Part shown: piece by piece, positions 42,766 through 54,421 of the stretch
How positions within the stretch are numbered: position 1 is the first letter of the stretch
How the letters are laid out: every line of letters begins with the position of its first letter
Assembly (NCBI GenBank): GCA_001566295.1
Contig: KQ964245.1
Span: 2,609,524 to 2,673,523 of the forward strand
Reading direction: 5' to 3'
Source: Microdochium bolleyi
Lineage: Eukaryota > Ascomycota > Sordariomycetes > Xylariales > Microdochiaceae
DNA: 64,000 nt
The notes under the pieces: generated by a model
The model's database searches: none
Seen by the model: only the letters and a program-made list of their open reading frames with translations
Told to the model about the DNA's origin: nothing
Made by a program: the position numbers and the translations under genes

Positions 42766-45700
42766 ATGGTTGTCTTTGACGGCCACACGTTCCTCACCGA
42801 GGAGGAGAAGCGCCTCAAGGAGGATCGCGACCGCGTCAAGTACTGGAAGAAATGGGGTTCCTACCTGGCCGAGCGTCAATGGGCCACAGGCAAGTCCATA
42901 CTCGTCTTCGCACTGCAGCGGACGCTGTGCTGCTGCGCAATTTTCTTCGGCCGAATCCTTTACTGACCAAGCACCTCTTTACCAACAGTTCGTGAGGACT
43001 ACAGCGCCGACGGAGATGCCTGGAGTCGTAAGTCTCAAGCTCCGAAATATTGCACAATCTCCGTTCCTGCCCTAACAAATACTCGCTTGCTAGACTTCTC
43101 GCACGACCACGCCCGATCTCGCGCATACCGCTGGGGAGAGGATGGCATTGCCGGTGTCTGTGACACACATGGCTTGCAGAACATTGCCTTTTCTTTCTGG
43201 AACGAGGAAGAGTACGTGCCCCAAGCCTGGGCCTGCGCTGACAGGAGGCTTTCTTTGCTAACAAGCACCCTAGCCCATTTCTCAAGGAGCGGCTCTTCGG
43301 ACTCTCAAATCCTCAGGGAAACCACGGAGAGAGCGTCAAGGAAGCGCATTTCCACCTCGACAACACACCAGTAAGGAAGACTCCGCAGCCTTCACTACAC
43401 GTATCAAGGCACATTCGCTAACCTGTTTTTACTACAGACTGTAAGCCGCCCCCATGGACGCCAATCATCGATTCCACGAGCTCCAGCACCTTGCTAACTC
43501 GAGTCTAGCATTCCTACATGAAATTTCTCTACAAGTACCCCCAAAAGGCCTTCCCATACGAGGACCTCCTGAAAACAAACGCCTCGCGTGGCAAGCAGGA
43601 CCCCGAGTATCAGCTCACTGATACCGGAATTTTTGATGAAGACCGTTACTGGGATATTATCATTGAAACCGCAAAGGACGACGATGATCCGGAGGAGATC
43701 CTGTTCCGTGTTACGGCCTGGAACAGAGGCCCGGACCCTGCGCCTTTGCACATCGTCCCTCATGTCTGGTTCCGCAACACTTGGGCGTGGGGCAGGGAAC
43801 CGGAGGATCGCAAGCCGTCCATCAGTGCACACGGCGAGAACATGGCAAAGTCAACCCACCACTCTCTCGGAGATCGCTATATCCTTCTTTCGCCCTCTCC
43901 CGGCGTTGGAACCAGTGGCGAGGATGTGCAACCAGAGCTGATCTTCACTGACAACGACACCAACACCGAGTTCCTGTACGACCAGCCGAACAAGGTTCCT
44001 TATGTCAAGGATGCCTTCCATAACTACATCGTTGGTGGGAAGAAAGAGGCCGTCAACCCGGCCCAGACAGGAACCAAGGCCGCGGCTTGGTTCTCCTTCA
44101 ACGAGTCGGGTGGTGTCGGTCCTGGCGAATGTGCAGGTAAGATGACGTTCCATTTTCTTGAGCAAGATCAAACAGCTACTAACAAACCCCAAAGTCGTGC
44201 GTTTCCGTTTCTCTAAAAAGAACGAGTCCTACCTCGACGAGGAAGTGTTCGACGACATTATCGAGAAACGCCGCGAAGAAGCCGATGATTTCTACTACCG
44301 CCTCAGCCCGCTGCCCATGACCGACGATCTGCGCAACATCCAGCGTCAGGCCTTCTCTGGGATGATGTGGTGCAAACAATACTACCAATTCATCTGGGAT
44401 CAGTGGGCCAACGGCGATCCGGCTCAGCCTCCCCCGCCGCCCGAACGGAAAGCGATTCGCAATGCTCAGTGGAAGCATTTGCACATCGACGATATCCTGT
44501 CGATGCCAGACTCATGGGAATACCCCTTCTTTGCCGCTTGGGATACCGCCTTCCACTGTATCCCGCTGGCTATGATCGACCCCGACTTCGCCAAGAAGCA
44601 GATTGACCTCTTCACCAGGGAGTGGTATCTTCACCCCAATGGGCAGCTTCCAGCGTATGTTGACACCCTATATGTACACCTCATGGCAGCGCATTTGATT
44701 GACAACCAATAGTTACGAGTGGAACTTCTCGGACGTCAATCCGCCGGTGCACGCCTGGGCCACGTTCCGTGTTTTCAAGATCGAGCGAAAGCTCTACGGC
44801 AGACAGGATCTTGACTTCCTCGAACGGGTGTTCCAGAAGCTGCTCCTCAATTTCACCTGGTGGGTGAACCGCAAGGACACCGACGGCAAGAACGTCTTCG
44901 AGGGTGGTTTCCTAGGATTGGACAACATCGGTCTGTTCAACCGTTCAGAGCCCCTGCCTACAGGTGGTGTACTCGAGCAAGCGGACAGCACAGGCTGGAT
45001 GGCCTTCTACTGTCTCTGCATGTTGAACATTGCGCTCGAGCTGGCCAAGCACCGCCGGACTTACGAGGACATTGCCTCAAAGTTCTTCGAGCACTTCATC
45101 TTCATCAGTGACGCCATGACCTTCAAGGCTGGCAGCAAAGATGAGAAGTCCCTCTGGAACGAGGAAGATGGCTTCTACTACGATGCTATCTCGTGGGGTG
45201 GCCCCTGGAGCCAGCAGCTGCCGGTCCGGTCCCTGGTCGGCCTCATTCCCCTCTACGCCACCTTGACGCTGGAGCCTGAGCTCATCAACAAGCTGCCTTC
45301 CTTCAAGAAGCGGGTCGACTGGTTCGTCGAGAACCGGTGTGATCTTGCTGAAAGAAACATGGCCAGCATCAGAAAGAGAGGTAAGGGCAACCGCATCCTG
45401 CTTGCCATGGTTAGCAAGGATAGGCTGGAGAAGATTCTGAAGCGTATGCTGGACGAGAACGAGTTCTTTGCTGATCACGGCATCCGATCTCTGTCAAAAT
45501 ACCACGAGAAGAATCCGTTCTCCATGGATGTCCACGGTCAGAAGTTCCAGGTCGGGTACGTTCCTGGAGATTCCGATAGTGGACTGTTTGGCGGTAATAG
45601 CAACTGGAGAGGCCCCATCTGGCTTGCTGTCAACTTCCTCTTGGTTGAGTCCCTTCAGCGCTTCTACCTGTTCTACGGCAGAGACTTCCAAGTCGAGTGC

Positions 45701-46384
45701 CCTACAGGGTCTGGCGACTACATGCACTTGGGGCATGTCTCTGAGGAGATCCAGCATCGCCTACAGCACCTTTTTGCACGAGGAGACGATGGCCGCCGTA
45801 GCATCAACGCTGGCAATGACATGCTGGACTTCGATCCCCACTGGAAAGACCACATGTGGTTCCACGAGTTCTTCGACGGTGATACCGGCCGTGGACTTGG
45901 TGCCACGCATCAATGCGGTTGGACTGGACTGATCGCCCGGATGATCCACGACACAGGGTAAGCACTATCTCATACACCTCAAGTTGAGAAATTGCATAAC
46001 TAACAACCAAACAGAATCAGCTGCCGTCTTCCGCAGACACCTAGGACTCCAGGTGTCGGCATGTCGCACTACTTCGACGACATGCTCAGCCGGTCTGTCA
46101 ATACCGGCAGCCCCAAGCAGGAGAAGCCGCGCATGCGTCGCTCATCGACCGCTCGGTCCATCGGCGCTCGCAGCGACTATGACGTAGAGGATGAGGACGA
46201 CGCCCGAAGCTTCGTCGACGAGCCCGAGAGCTACGAGCACAAGGCCGAGCGCCAAGCCGAGGTCAAGGAGGCCAACTCGCACATGCACCAGTACATCTCT
46301 GACCAGCTGGAGCGCGTCAAGAGCAAGCAGGACCGCGAGGGCATGATTGCAGGCGACGAGTTCGAGGCTCATGCTTCGGACTAA
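42766..46384 (+). CDS. GH63-like (alpha/alpha)6 glycosidase-fold protein, YMR196W orthologue
   Basis: Nine exons (42766..42889, 42989..43027, 43094..43211, 43274..43370, 43438..43440, 43509..44136, 44195..44654, 44713..45957, 46015..46384) encode 1027 aa. Phase and conservation agree at every junction, for example WAT-VREDYS, WS-HFSHDHARSRAYRWGEDG, EE-DPFLKERLFG and NTP-T-HSYMKFLYKYPQ. The fold is the toroid glycosidase type shared with GH63 C-terminal domains (PHVWFRNTWAWG, YYQFIWDQWANGD, WEYPFFAAWDTAFH, YEWNFSDVNPPVHAWA, NSNWRGPIWLAVNFLL). Yeast YMR196W is uncharacterised, and no ER signal peptide is visible, so this is unlikely to be the ER glucosidase I. Intron 1 has a GC donor (GCAAGT). 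Exon 5 is only three bases (ACT). The acidic/basic C-terminal tail looks coiled-coil-like. Confidence 0.9.
43438..43440 (+). other. Three-nucleotide micro-exon (ACT, Thr)
   Basis: ACT is flanked by CTACAG on the left and GTAAGC on the right, and each flanking intron (67 and 68 nt) has its own GCTAAC branch point. Inclusion adds one Thr, giving NTP-T-HSYMKF as I recall for the family. Skipping keeps the frame but loses that residue. Confidence 0.75.
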
Positions 46385-47463
46385 GCATCCGTCGCATGAC
46401 GCACGTGGGGAGATTTCAGAGAGAGGGAGCAGGGCGACGGGAGAAACACATTCGGAGAACCTAAAGATATCAAGTATAGGTCAAGATTGACTTGGTGGGA
46501 TGCAGTTTAGAGGACAGAAGGGACGTGGATCATTTGATAGCAGGCAGAATAAAGCATGTGGTGACAGAACACGATTATAGAAGTAAGATGGATGACATTG
46601 CTTAATTTGGATCCTTCCAGACGGTCACGTAGATGCAGCTGAGCCCCAATGCAAGCATTAACGTCCAAACGGCCACTCTTCGCATGTGATTCGCAACGGG
46701 CAGGACGTACGTCGAGGAAGGCGGACGAGTGTACTTTTTCTTCTTACGACCAACGAGAAAGGCCGCACTGACAAGAACCGAGGTGGTCGGTACGAGTTGG
46801 TGGGCTCGGGTTCCAGCTGAGTATATCGGCCAGCACATACGTCACTGGCAAAGGAATGGGCTAGAGGGTTCGCAGTTTGGGGAGTATCTGGGGTTGCAGA
46901 AGCATGATGGCTGGGCTCGAATCTGACCATATATGAAGACCGCGTGCGTCGGGGTATTGTGTAGATATTGGTTACCTGTCGCTATGACCGCATCCTGGTG
47001 GGAAGTGTCGTGCAGTCGAAGTTGTGGACATTGATCGGGACGAGATGACTCCTGCCCATGACAGAGTATGGGAGCACTGCGAGGACGATCTGCGCAACGA
47101 CACGAAGGGGCAGGAAGCTGGGCAGCAAGCCCTGCCTTGACCCGGCGAGGCACGATGGCAGGGTGTCAACAGCACGCGAGATAGCCGAGGGTAGTGATCA
47201 TCTATTTCTTTTTCGGCAACATCTATACACAGTTGGTAACTCGCTAAACGATGAGCAGTCGCGAGGAACCTCCCTGAAATAGACCTCTCTCACGTCGTCC
47301 TCCTTGGCAGCAGCATCTGGCCCGCCCACCACACACACAAGCGGGTAGACCTGCTGCTCCTCCTATACCAGGCGCGGCGCTGCGCTCTTGTTTCCTTTTC
47401 CTCGTCCCTGGCCGTTGCAGTGGCGGAACAAGACAGAGTACAAACGAGATTATATGGGGTAAT
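46385..47463. other. Convergent intergenic region, one doubtful small frame
   Basis: 3' space of the GH63-like gene and ATP5. An AATAAA at 46548-46553, about 165 bp past the GH63-like stop, is a plausible polyadenylation signal. A minus-strand frame at 46602-46838 encodes 78 aa with two hydrophobic segments (LVPTTSVLVSAAFLVG and VAVWTLMLALGLSCIYVTVW). I recognise no homologue and leave it uncalled. Confidence 0.5.
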
Positions 47464-48416
47464 TTACAGGGTGTCGGTGAGGAGCTTGTTGAGCTTGGCG
47501 ATCTTGGAGGAGACGGATAGGTCAATCGTCCGGTCGCCAATCTCGACGATGAGTCCGCCGAGGACGTCGGGGTTGACCTCGTTGGTGACCTTGAGCTTCT
47601 TGCCGGCGCCGACGTACTGGGACTTGGCGACGGCGGTCTCGAGGCGGCTGAGGGTCTTGCTGTCGAGTTGCTGGTTGGAGGGCGAAAGCCGGTTAGCATG
47701 AGGTCGACAGTCTTCAATCATACGTCACAGGTCAGGGTGTTTGGACATACAGCAGCGCTGGTAATCTTGAGCTCGACCTCACCACGAGCCGCGCTCATGA
47801 TCTGGGCGTACTTCTCAACGATGCCGGGCAGGAGGCCGAGGCGGTTGTTCTCGGCAAGGGTGCTGAGGAAGTTCTTGACGGTCTCGTTGGAGACGCCGGA
47901 AGACTTCTGAAGCTCGCCAATGATGGCGGTCTTGTCGGCATCGCTGAGTGTAGGGGTGGTGAGGATGGCGGCGAGCCTGGTGTCCTTCTCGAGAGCCTGG
48001 CCAAGGGTGGTCAGGGCCTTGGCCGTAGGGTCGACGCTCGAGGTCTTGACGGCGGCAGTGTACTAAATAACTCAGTGCGTATTAGAGATGTGATGCTTTT
48101 CACGATGGGGCCCTTCCCCGCTGCAAGGCGCGCGACATCCGACGCTGGCCAATTGTCAATTCTGAGAAACCCTCGGGCGACATTTCCCAAGAAACGAATT
48201 GGCGCGTTGCGTTGCGTGGCGTGGTGGGTTTGGGTTCGGTCGTAGGGTCCGTACCAGAGCAGAGGCGTAGGTGCCATCAACACCGAAGACGGAAATCGGG
48301 GGCTTGACATCCTGGGCGGCAGCGGCGGCGGCGTACGAGCGAACGGGGGCGCGAGCAGCGAGCACCCGCTTGGGGGCGGCGGCTCTGACCGAGCGGAATG
48401 CTTGTCGGGACAACAT
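47464..48416 (-). CDS. ATP5: ATP synthase subunit 5 (OSCP), mitochondrial
   Basis: Three exons (48416..48255, 48062..47751, 47670..47464) encode 226 aa, the usual size. The presequence MLSRQAFRSVRAAAPKR has no acidic residues and ends near RSYAAA. The mature protein starts with PPISVFGVDGTYASAL-YTAAVKT. The conserved C-terminal block is complete: LETAVAKSQYVGAGKKLKV, then NPDVLGGLIVEIGDRTIDLS and IAKLNKLLTDTL. OSCP caps the F1 alpha/beta hexamer and links it to the peripheral stalk of complex V. Intron 1 (192 nt) is longer than most here. The gene is divergent from the DUF2293 gene. Confidence 0.95.
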
Positions 48417-49525
48417 GGCGATGCAGGCGGATGTCGAGATGCGTTGGGAGGGGCGGGAGGAGGTTGCGGTTGTCGTGAAGACCGAGCTCAAACTGCTCAC
48501 TTCTCGGGTTCGACTTGCGGAGCAGCCTCGACAAATTTCCGGGCTGGCAGGCTGGCTCAACCGGCTGTGGCGCATGAGTGCAGGGTGTGGCGCAGCCTTC
48601 CTCCTGTCCGTGCGAGAACTTCCGACTACCTTGCCTAGTGTATGCATCGACCTGGCTAATGCAAGCCTAGCATAAGTTATGCAAGACCGTGCATTGGCAC
48701 AACAACTCGACCTTGTCTCACGCGGCGCCCAAGCATGGCTGCCCAAAAACACCCTGACCTGCATATGACAACCCCAGAGATACCTGACCTCTGTCAACAA
48801 CCGCTCTCATTGCACGACCTTGCATGATTGCCTTGTTTGCCTGTTCCTGACTTGCGCCCACGAATGAGAGCATCCTGCTCCTGCTGCGAGGCGGGCTGGT
48901 GACCGCTTCTTCACGGTCGAGCAGGCCATTCACGCGACTTCTTGAAGTGTCTTCCCCAGGCCAAGCCGATACTTGTGCAGGCGTTCGTGAGCTTCGATCC
49001 ACCGCCGCACAGCTCGTTGCGTTGGGCATCATCCTCTAGCCCGGGATCCTGTCTGCACGCCTGTCGCTGTGATCCTACTCAGCGCGGAGTTGTTGCCGTC
49101 GTCTCGCCTGTTCCTGGTCGTGCTGTCCTTGGGCAGTCGTCCCTTCTGGTTCACGGCCGGGTTCCTTGCCTATCTGGATCTGACCTGCCTGTCTGCACCC
49201 GCTTCCAGCGCACGCTCGAGCGCGGATACCGGCCCTCACGCTTTATGCTGTCCGGCAGTCGAGAGCTGGCTGACTACATCTTGGACCTGGACAGTTTGCG
49301 GCTTCTTCGCACAGGTCGTTCCGCTACTGTACGCAGGGCCTGCAAGGAGCACCGCCATCTGGACGCCCTCTGCGCACTTTCCTTGTCGTCACGTCTCTCG
49401 TTTCTATCTGGACCAGCCGCTCTGCGCTCTTAACGCTGTTCTCTTCCCGTGGAATAACCTTGATTGTGGAATCATCTACTCTGTTGCATTACAACATGGT
49501 AAGGCCTGGACGACACTTGTGAAGT
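48417..49525. other. Divergent promoter region ATP5 / DUF2293 gene
   Basis: These 1.1 kb lie between divergent starts. The open frames at 48942-49662 precede the first good exon of the DUF2293 gene and are best read as its 5' leader. Nothing else is recognisable. Confidence 0.55.
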
Positions 49526-52366
49526 ATGGGCAGAGAGAAGAAGAAGGCCCCTGGGGCCTCACGCCTCCTGGCAGCTCAGGCTCGTCGGGCCAAGCACGAG
49601 CGTGCGCAGAAGTTCACAGATGGCGTGTGGCAGAACCTCAATGCTCTGCACCCAGCCCCTAGACTCAAGCACAGATCATACTACGAATCCATGCAGAATA
49701 CTGAGAAGAAGAAGAAGCTCGACTTTGAGGTACCCTCAAATTCCTATCGGTGTGAGTCGACAGCAACTAACTATGGACGCAGATCCTGACCGACAAGAAC
49801 CCTCCGCCTGGTTTCGAGTTTGTCCCAACAGGTTATCCGGAGTTGACACAAGCATGCAAGGAGCTGTCTCGAGAGCAGGACGCTCTCTTCTTCATCGTCT
49901 CTGTATGGCAGACATCCGCATCCACGATTGCTGCAGCGACTGACCTTTTACTATGAAGGAATCAAAAGATACCTCGATCCTCGATCATCACATGAATCGT
50001 TTCGGCTGTCACTTTAGGCAGACCATTGTTGACGAAGCCAAGCACAATCTGCAAACGGAAGGAATACACTGCCGTGCTCCTCTTCCCGGCGTGCCTGGAC
50101 AGCCAGAGCCCATCCCCAACAGCCAGGTCGAGATCAACAGACAAGCTGATGCCGTCCTGAGAGATCTGTTCCCACGGATTCCCCACACCGACAGGCACGA
50201 AATCATTGCCCATGCATTTAAGAAGGTAAAGAGAGGCTTCCTTCGAAATCCACGAGCGACAACCACAACTTCGCACAGCGCTGACATGCGGGGTAGGATG
50301 GCAAGTTTGGTGGCGACTACAAGGTCGGCATGGCCAAAGATCTCACCCTGGCCCGCCGTGTTCAGCTAGCAGCACTCGCCCACATCCGCCACACAATGAC
50401 CAGATACGACGAGCTACTCAAGGAGACAGACTGGGCGAATGCTCGCAAGGCTGTTGAGAAGCCTTGCCTGGACGTTATCGTCAAGTGGCGGGGCGACGAA
50501 GAAACGGGCAGAGACCAGCTTGACGAGATCTTGAGGGAAGTTATCGAGATCTCTGACAGCGAGGACGAGTCTGGAGAGGAAAGCTCTGGGCTCCAAAGCC
50601 CGGACTATGTCCTGACGGACAGGTCCGCGGCTGCCTCACCGATGGCTGTGTCAATCTCTCGCCCACCCTCTCGAGTCGTTCAGCAGCCGCTTGGTGTAGT
50701 TTTGCCTGCGTCCAACCCTTTCAACGGGCACGAGCCCATGACACCGCCCAGGCACAGAGTGGTCGTGCCCCGTTCCGAACGAAGGAATGCACGCAAAGCT
50801 GCCAAAGCGGCCCAGCGATTCAAGCGGTACGCTGCTGCCGCTGACGCTATTGCTGACGAAGGCGTTGCTGTATCGCTTCATCACAACTCGTACGAAACGA
50901 CCGCTTCTGGAAAGAGTCTCCAAGCTCCGATGCTCTTGGAACACCTGCAGAACGGCACTCAGTCCGACCACATGGCCATGTCCGCCAGGAACAATGGCTA
51001 CTCTATTGAACACCTCGACAGGACTGGTGATCCTCGTTCAAATTATATGGTTGTGGAGCACGAGCCACCCAGACACGACGCTCCGTTCTTTGTCCAGCGG
51101 GTCCAGCGTGTGGCGCCTCCTTTGGGACCATACACCAGACCTAGCGAACGGACGCCCTCTCGCACGATACACGTCCCACGAGACCAGGAAGAAGTGGTCA
51201 CCTATTCCGGGACCGCTCTGCATGACCTCCTGGTACCTTCGGTCGAGCCTGCTTCGCCACAGGCCGCTGCACCTGTGCTCTACCCTCTTCGGGACGGGCC
51301 GGACGGATCGCCACGCCCGGCAGGCCCCCGGCAGATCGCTGGGCATCCGCCTTATGGCCACCCTCACCGTCCACCTGATCGGATTCATGTTGTGGAGCGG
51401 AACAATGGCCACCGCGAGCATCGCCAGGCAGTCACCTTCTTTGCCGAAGACTATGAGCGACCATCCCGACCCACGCTAGTTCCTCTACCTGCTTCCGATG
51501 GCGCTCGTGAACGGGCGCTCGCGAGGTACTTGTACCCTGGAAACGAACACATGAGGACGATCGTCGAGCAAGTGCCCGCACCTTATGCTCATGCTGTTGC
51601 GTTTCAGGGCTATCATGGGCATGATCGCCGTGACGCCGGTCCCCTTAGTAGTCAGGCCAACCCGATCATGCTGGGTGATGACTCTCCGCACTTTAACGAG
51701 CAGTCCGACGTGCGTCACGTGCAAGTTCAGGAGCCGCATCCATCGAACGCAGGCCCAAGTCACGGCCTTGGACGCCCCAATCAACCCACCAGCTATGGTG
51801 GGCAGCAACAAGGGTATGTCCAAGTATCGCAACACCGCGAGCCCATTCCGACCAACTCGTATACACCTGGAGAGTCGCGGCTACCGGAAAATCGTCGCCA
51901 AGCTGTGAGGATGATGGCTGAGCAGCAGCTCCACTCGAGCAGCCATCATTCGGCCGAGCTGCCACGACCGAATGGCTACGTTCTGAGAGAACGCATGCCT
52001 CAGCCAGAGCCCATGCTGGCCCACAGGCAAAGAGAGCCAGTTGCGCCGGAAATGGGCCCCGTGTATGTTGACAGGTAAGTTATTGCTCATTGACGCTCGT
52101 GGCTTCGCGTCCCGCTGACAAAACGTAAAAGCCGTCATACCATTGCACACTATGAACCTGTCGGCAGACACATGAACGGATCCCATCCGGACGACCGGAC
52201 CGCGACCCAGCCCGAGCTGTCGAGGACACAGCAGACGCAAGCACCAATATACGTGGGCCAATCCCAGCTTCAGAGTCGGCCCCTGCAGCCAGCTCAACCG
52301 CATCAACCAATACACCACCAATCGCACGGCTTCAGACCACACGAAGTGATCTGGGTCGATGACTAG
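49526..52366 (+). CDS. DUF2293-domain protein with long disordered tail
   Basis: Five exons (49526..49729, 49783..49902, 49959..50225, 50297..52074, 52132..52366) encode 867 aa. A basic N-terminus (MGREKKKAPGASRLLAAQARR) precedes NPPPGFEFVPTGYPELT. The DUF2293 region covers about residues 115-250: HHMNRFGCHFRQTIVDEA, FPRIPHTDRHEIIAHAFKK, then LARRVQLAALAHIRHTMTRY and LDVIVKWRGDEE. The rest, more than 550 residues, is Pro/His/Arg/Gln-rich with the acidic patch IEISDSEDESGEE, a SUMO-interacting-motif-like hydrophobic-acidic stretch. The protein ends HEVIWVDD. The domain is of unknown function and, to my knowledge, found in fungi. The composition suggests a nuclear protein, but that is inference. 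Confidence 0.86.
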
Positions 52367-52805
52367 ATTACGAGGCACGAGGAGGATCTTCATTTGACGG
52401 CACGCCTCTTCTTACCCCTACAAAGTGCATAGACATTTCCTGACGTGGAGGAGTTCTTGTTGGCTCTTCCATTCCACGCAGTCATGGCATACGAGATACC
52501 CCAGCATTGTTGTTTTGGTCGCACATGGGTGGTTCCTTGATTCAATTGTAATTCCAGGCCTGGCGTTGTTCTAGAAAGGGCTACTGTGGTGGATACTCTG
52601 TAGATGTCATCAGAATCGCATACCACATCGTAACATCAAAGCAATTCCCTCATCATTGTTTCTAGGTTCTACCTGCAAATGCTGCCGCTATACATCAAAG
52701 GAGCAGAGCAAGGCCAAGAGTTGACCGTAAACAATAAGAAGGGGGCTTCATGGATAGGCACCTATGGTGCCGGGAGGAGCGGTGTATATATATACTGAAG
52801 GATCA
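52367..52805. other. Convergent intergenic region
   Basis: 3' UTR space between the DUF2293 gene and VPS20. No repeat or gene seen. Confidence 0.6.
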
Positions 52806-53496
52806 TCAAGCCAGCATCGCCTGTCGCTCGGGCTGTTTTTGCCTAGCCTCGACTGCCTGCTCGGGTGCTGTGACTTCCGCTTCGGGCAAGGGTTTGTTCG
52901 GGGCGTTGGGGAGCACTGCAGGTCCGTTGACCTCGGCCTCAAGGGCGGCCAGCTCGTCCTCGACTTCCTCCTCGTCCTGGTTTGATATCCTGCCGCCGAG
53001 CATCTCGCTGACCTCCTGCTGGTACGCCACGGCGTCCGCCGTCTCGCCCATGAGCTTCTCGACGTGATCGATCCCGCCCATCTCCTTGTGAATCTCCTGC
53101 AGGACTTTCGTACCCTGTGCGAGGCCGAAGACGATGTCCTTTTGTATGAGGGCGAACTCGACGTTGCGCGTGAGCTGCTCAAGCTGGTCGAGCTGCGCGT
53201 CCGTCTTGGCGAGCAGGGACTCCTGGTACTTCTTGCGGCGGAGGGCGAGCAGGGCGCGCGGCTTGTCGTTGCGGGACAGCATCTCCTTCGCGATGGCGGT
53301 CTCCTTATCGGTCAGGATCGTGATGCGGCGCTGGTACTGGTGCAGCTTGTCGCGCTGGATCTTGAGGTCGAGGATCGCCCTGTGCCCGGAAAGTAGGGGG
53401 AAAGACGAGTTAGCCTTGAGGTGTCTGCTGTGAGGTCGGGCCGTGGCTGACGACGGACTTGTCCTGGTCGGTAACTTTGCTCGGGTTGTTGCCCAT
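52806..53496 (-). CDS. VPS20: ESCRT-III subunit VPS20 (CHMP6)
   Basis: Two exons (53496..53459, 53379..52806) encode 203 aa. The start MGNNPSK gives Gly2 for N-myristoylation, a known property of Vps20 that brings it to endosomal membranes. The intron (53380..53458) joins DQDK to AILDLKIQRDKLHQYQRRI. The SNF7 core follows (RALLALRRKKYQESLLAKTDAQLDQLEQL, quoted in overlapping parts: RALLALRRKKYQES and KTDAQLDQLEQL). Then come the acidic autoinhibitory C-terminal helices (NQDEEEVEDELAALEAEV) and a Pro/Glu/Gln-rich tail. It nucleates Snf7 polymerisation during multivesicular-body formation after binding ESCRT-II. It is divergent from RIX7. Confidence 0.95.
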
Positions 53497-54421
53497 CTTT
53501 GCCCCCGGGGGTCGGTGCGGGTGAGGACGATCACCGCAGCCGCACCAGTTGCATGGTATGATGGAGGATTGGAGGACGGGTGTTCGAGGCCGCGGGGGTT
53601 GGGGAGAATGCGCCCAGGTTGTGTTCGAGAGAGAGATGCGATATCAGGAAAAGCGGACGCTCGAGAGCTGCAATATGGATGTGTCGCGTGGGATGTCTGG
53701 GGATGGGCCAGGCAGGATGCGGCATCAGGCCCGCGGGAGCGATTCAAGGCGCGCCCCACGTCGTCATCGCCGGGGGACGGGAGTTGGACTGCGACGGACG
53801 GAGCTGGGCTGGGCCCCCGCATGCGCTGGAGTCAGGAGGGCAATTGTCCGTTGCATGTGTCAAGGGGGGCCCGAAGAAAGTCGAGAGGCGGTTGGGGAAA
53901 TGCCCCCACAGAGCACCAGGAGTGACCCGACGTTGACATGGAGTAAGGAAACTCGAGACCGGCCAGGGCATGAGTTGGTCCGTATGGCTAGATATTCTGG
54001 CTACTATGCCGGCCGCTGCGCCAAACGAGGAGTCATCTCTTGCCTTCCCGATTCATTAGAACGTGCACGGCCAAAAGAGCAACTCACGTTCAGAACCACA
54101 CGCCTGAGGGAGGCACTGAACCCCATCGCGGACAGCGCCGCCCCACTTTAAAGTTCTGGCACCGGGCAGATTTTATTTTCCACTCCATCGTCGTTGCCTC
54201 TGTGATGCAGTATCTCACTTCGAGTGACTCAAGTCTTCCTCATGGTATCGCCGACTTCAAAGTTTGCAGAATGAGCAAGAGCGACCCACGGCAACGTAGC
54301 TGTATGTAAAGCACGATTCTGCTGGCGCTCGGCATCTGTAGACACAAAGACCTGTTCATCCACATCTTCAGTTCAGTTACACTTCTCGCATCACACCCAC
54401 ATCTTTGATTCAGCAGTTCCC
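53497..54421. other. Divergent promoter region VPS20 / RIX7
   Basis: These 925 bp hold the two promoters. Plus-strand frames at 53443-54151 overlap the VPS20 exon 1 antisense strand and are compositional. Nothing else is seen. Confidence 0.6.

Noticed and set aside
53443..54151. Plus-strand frames of 160-200 aa
   Set aside because: They lie antisense to VPS20 exon 1 and its promoter and have no similarity.
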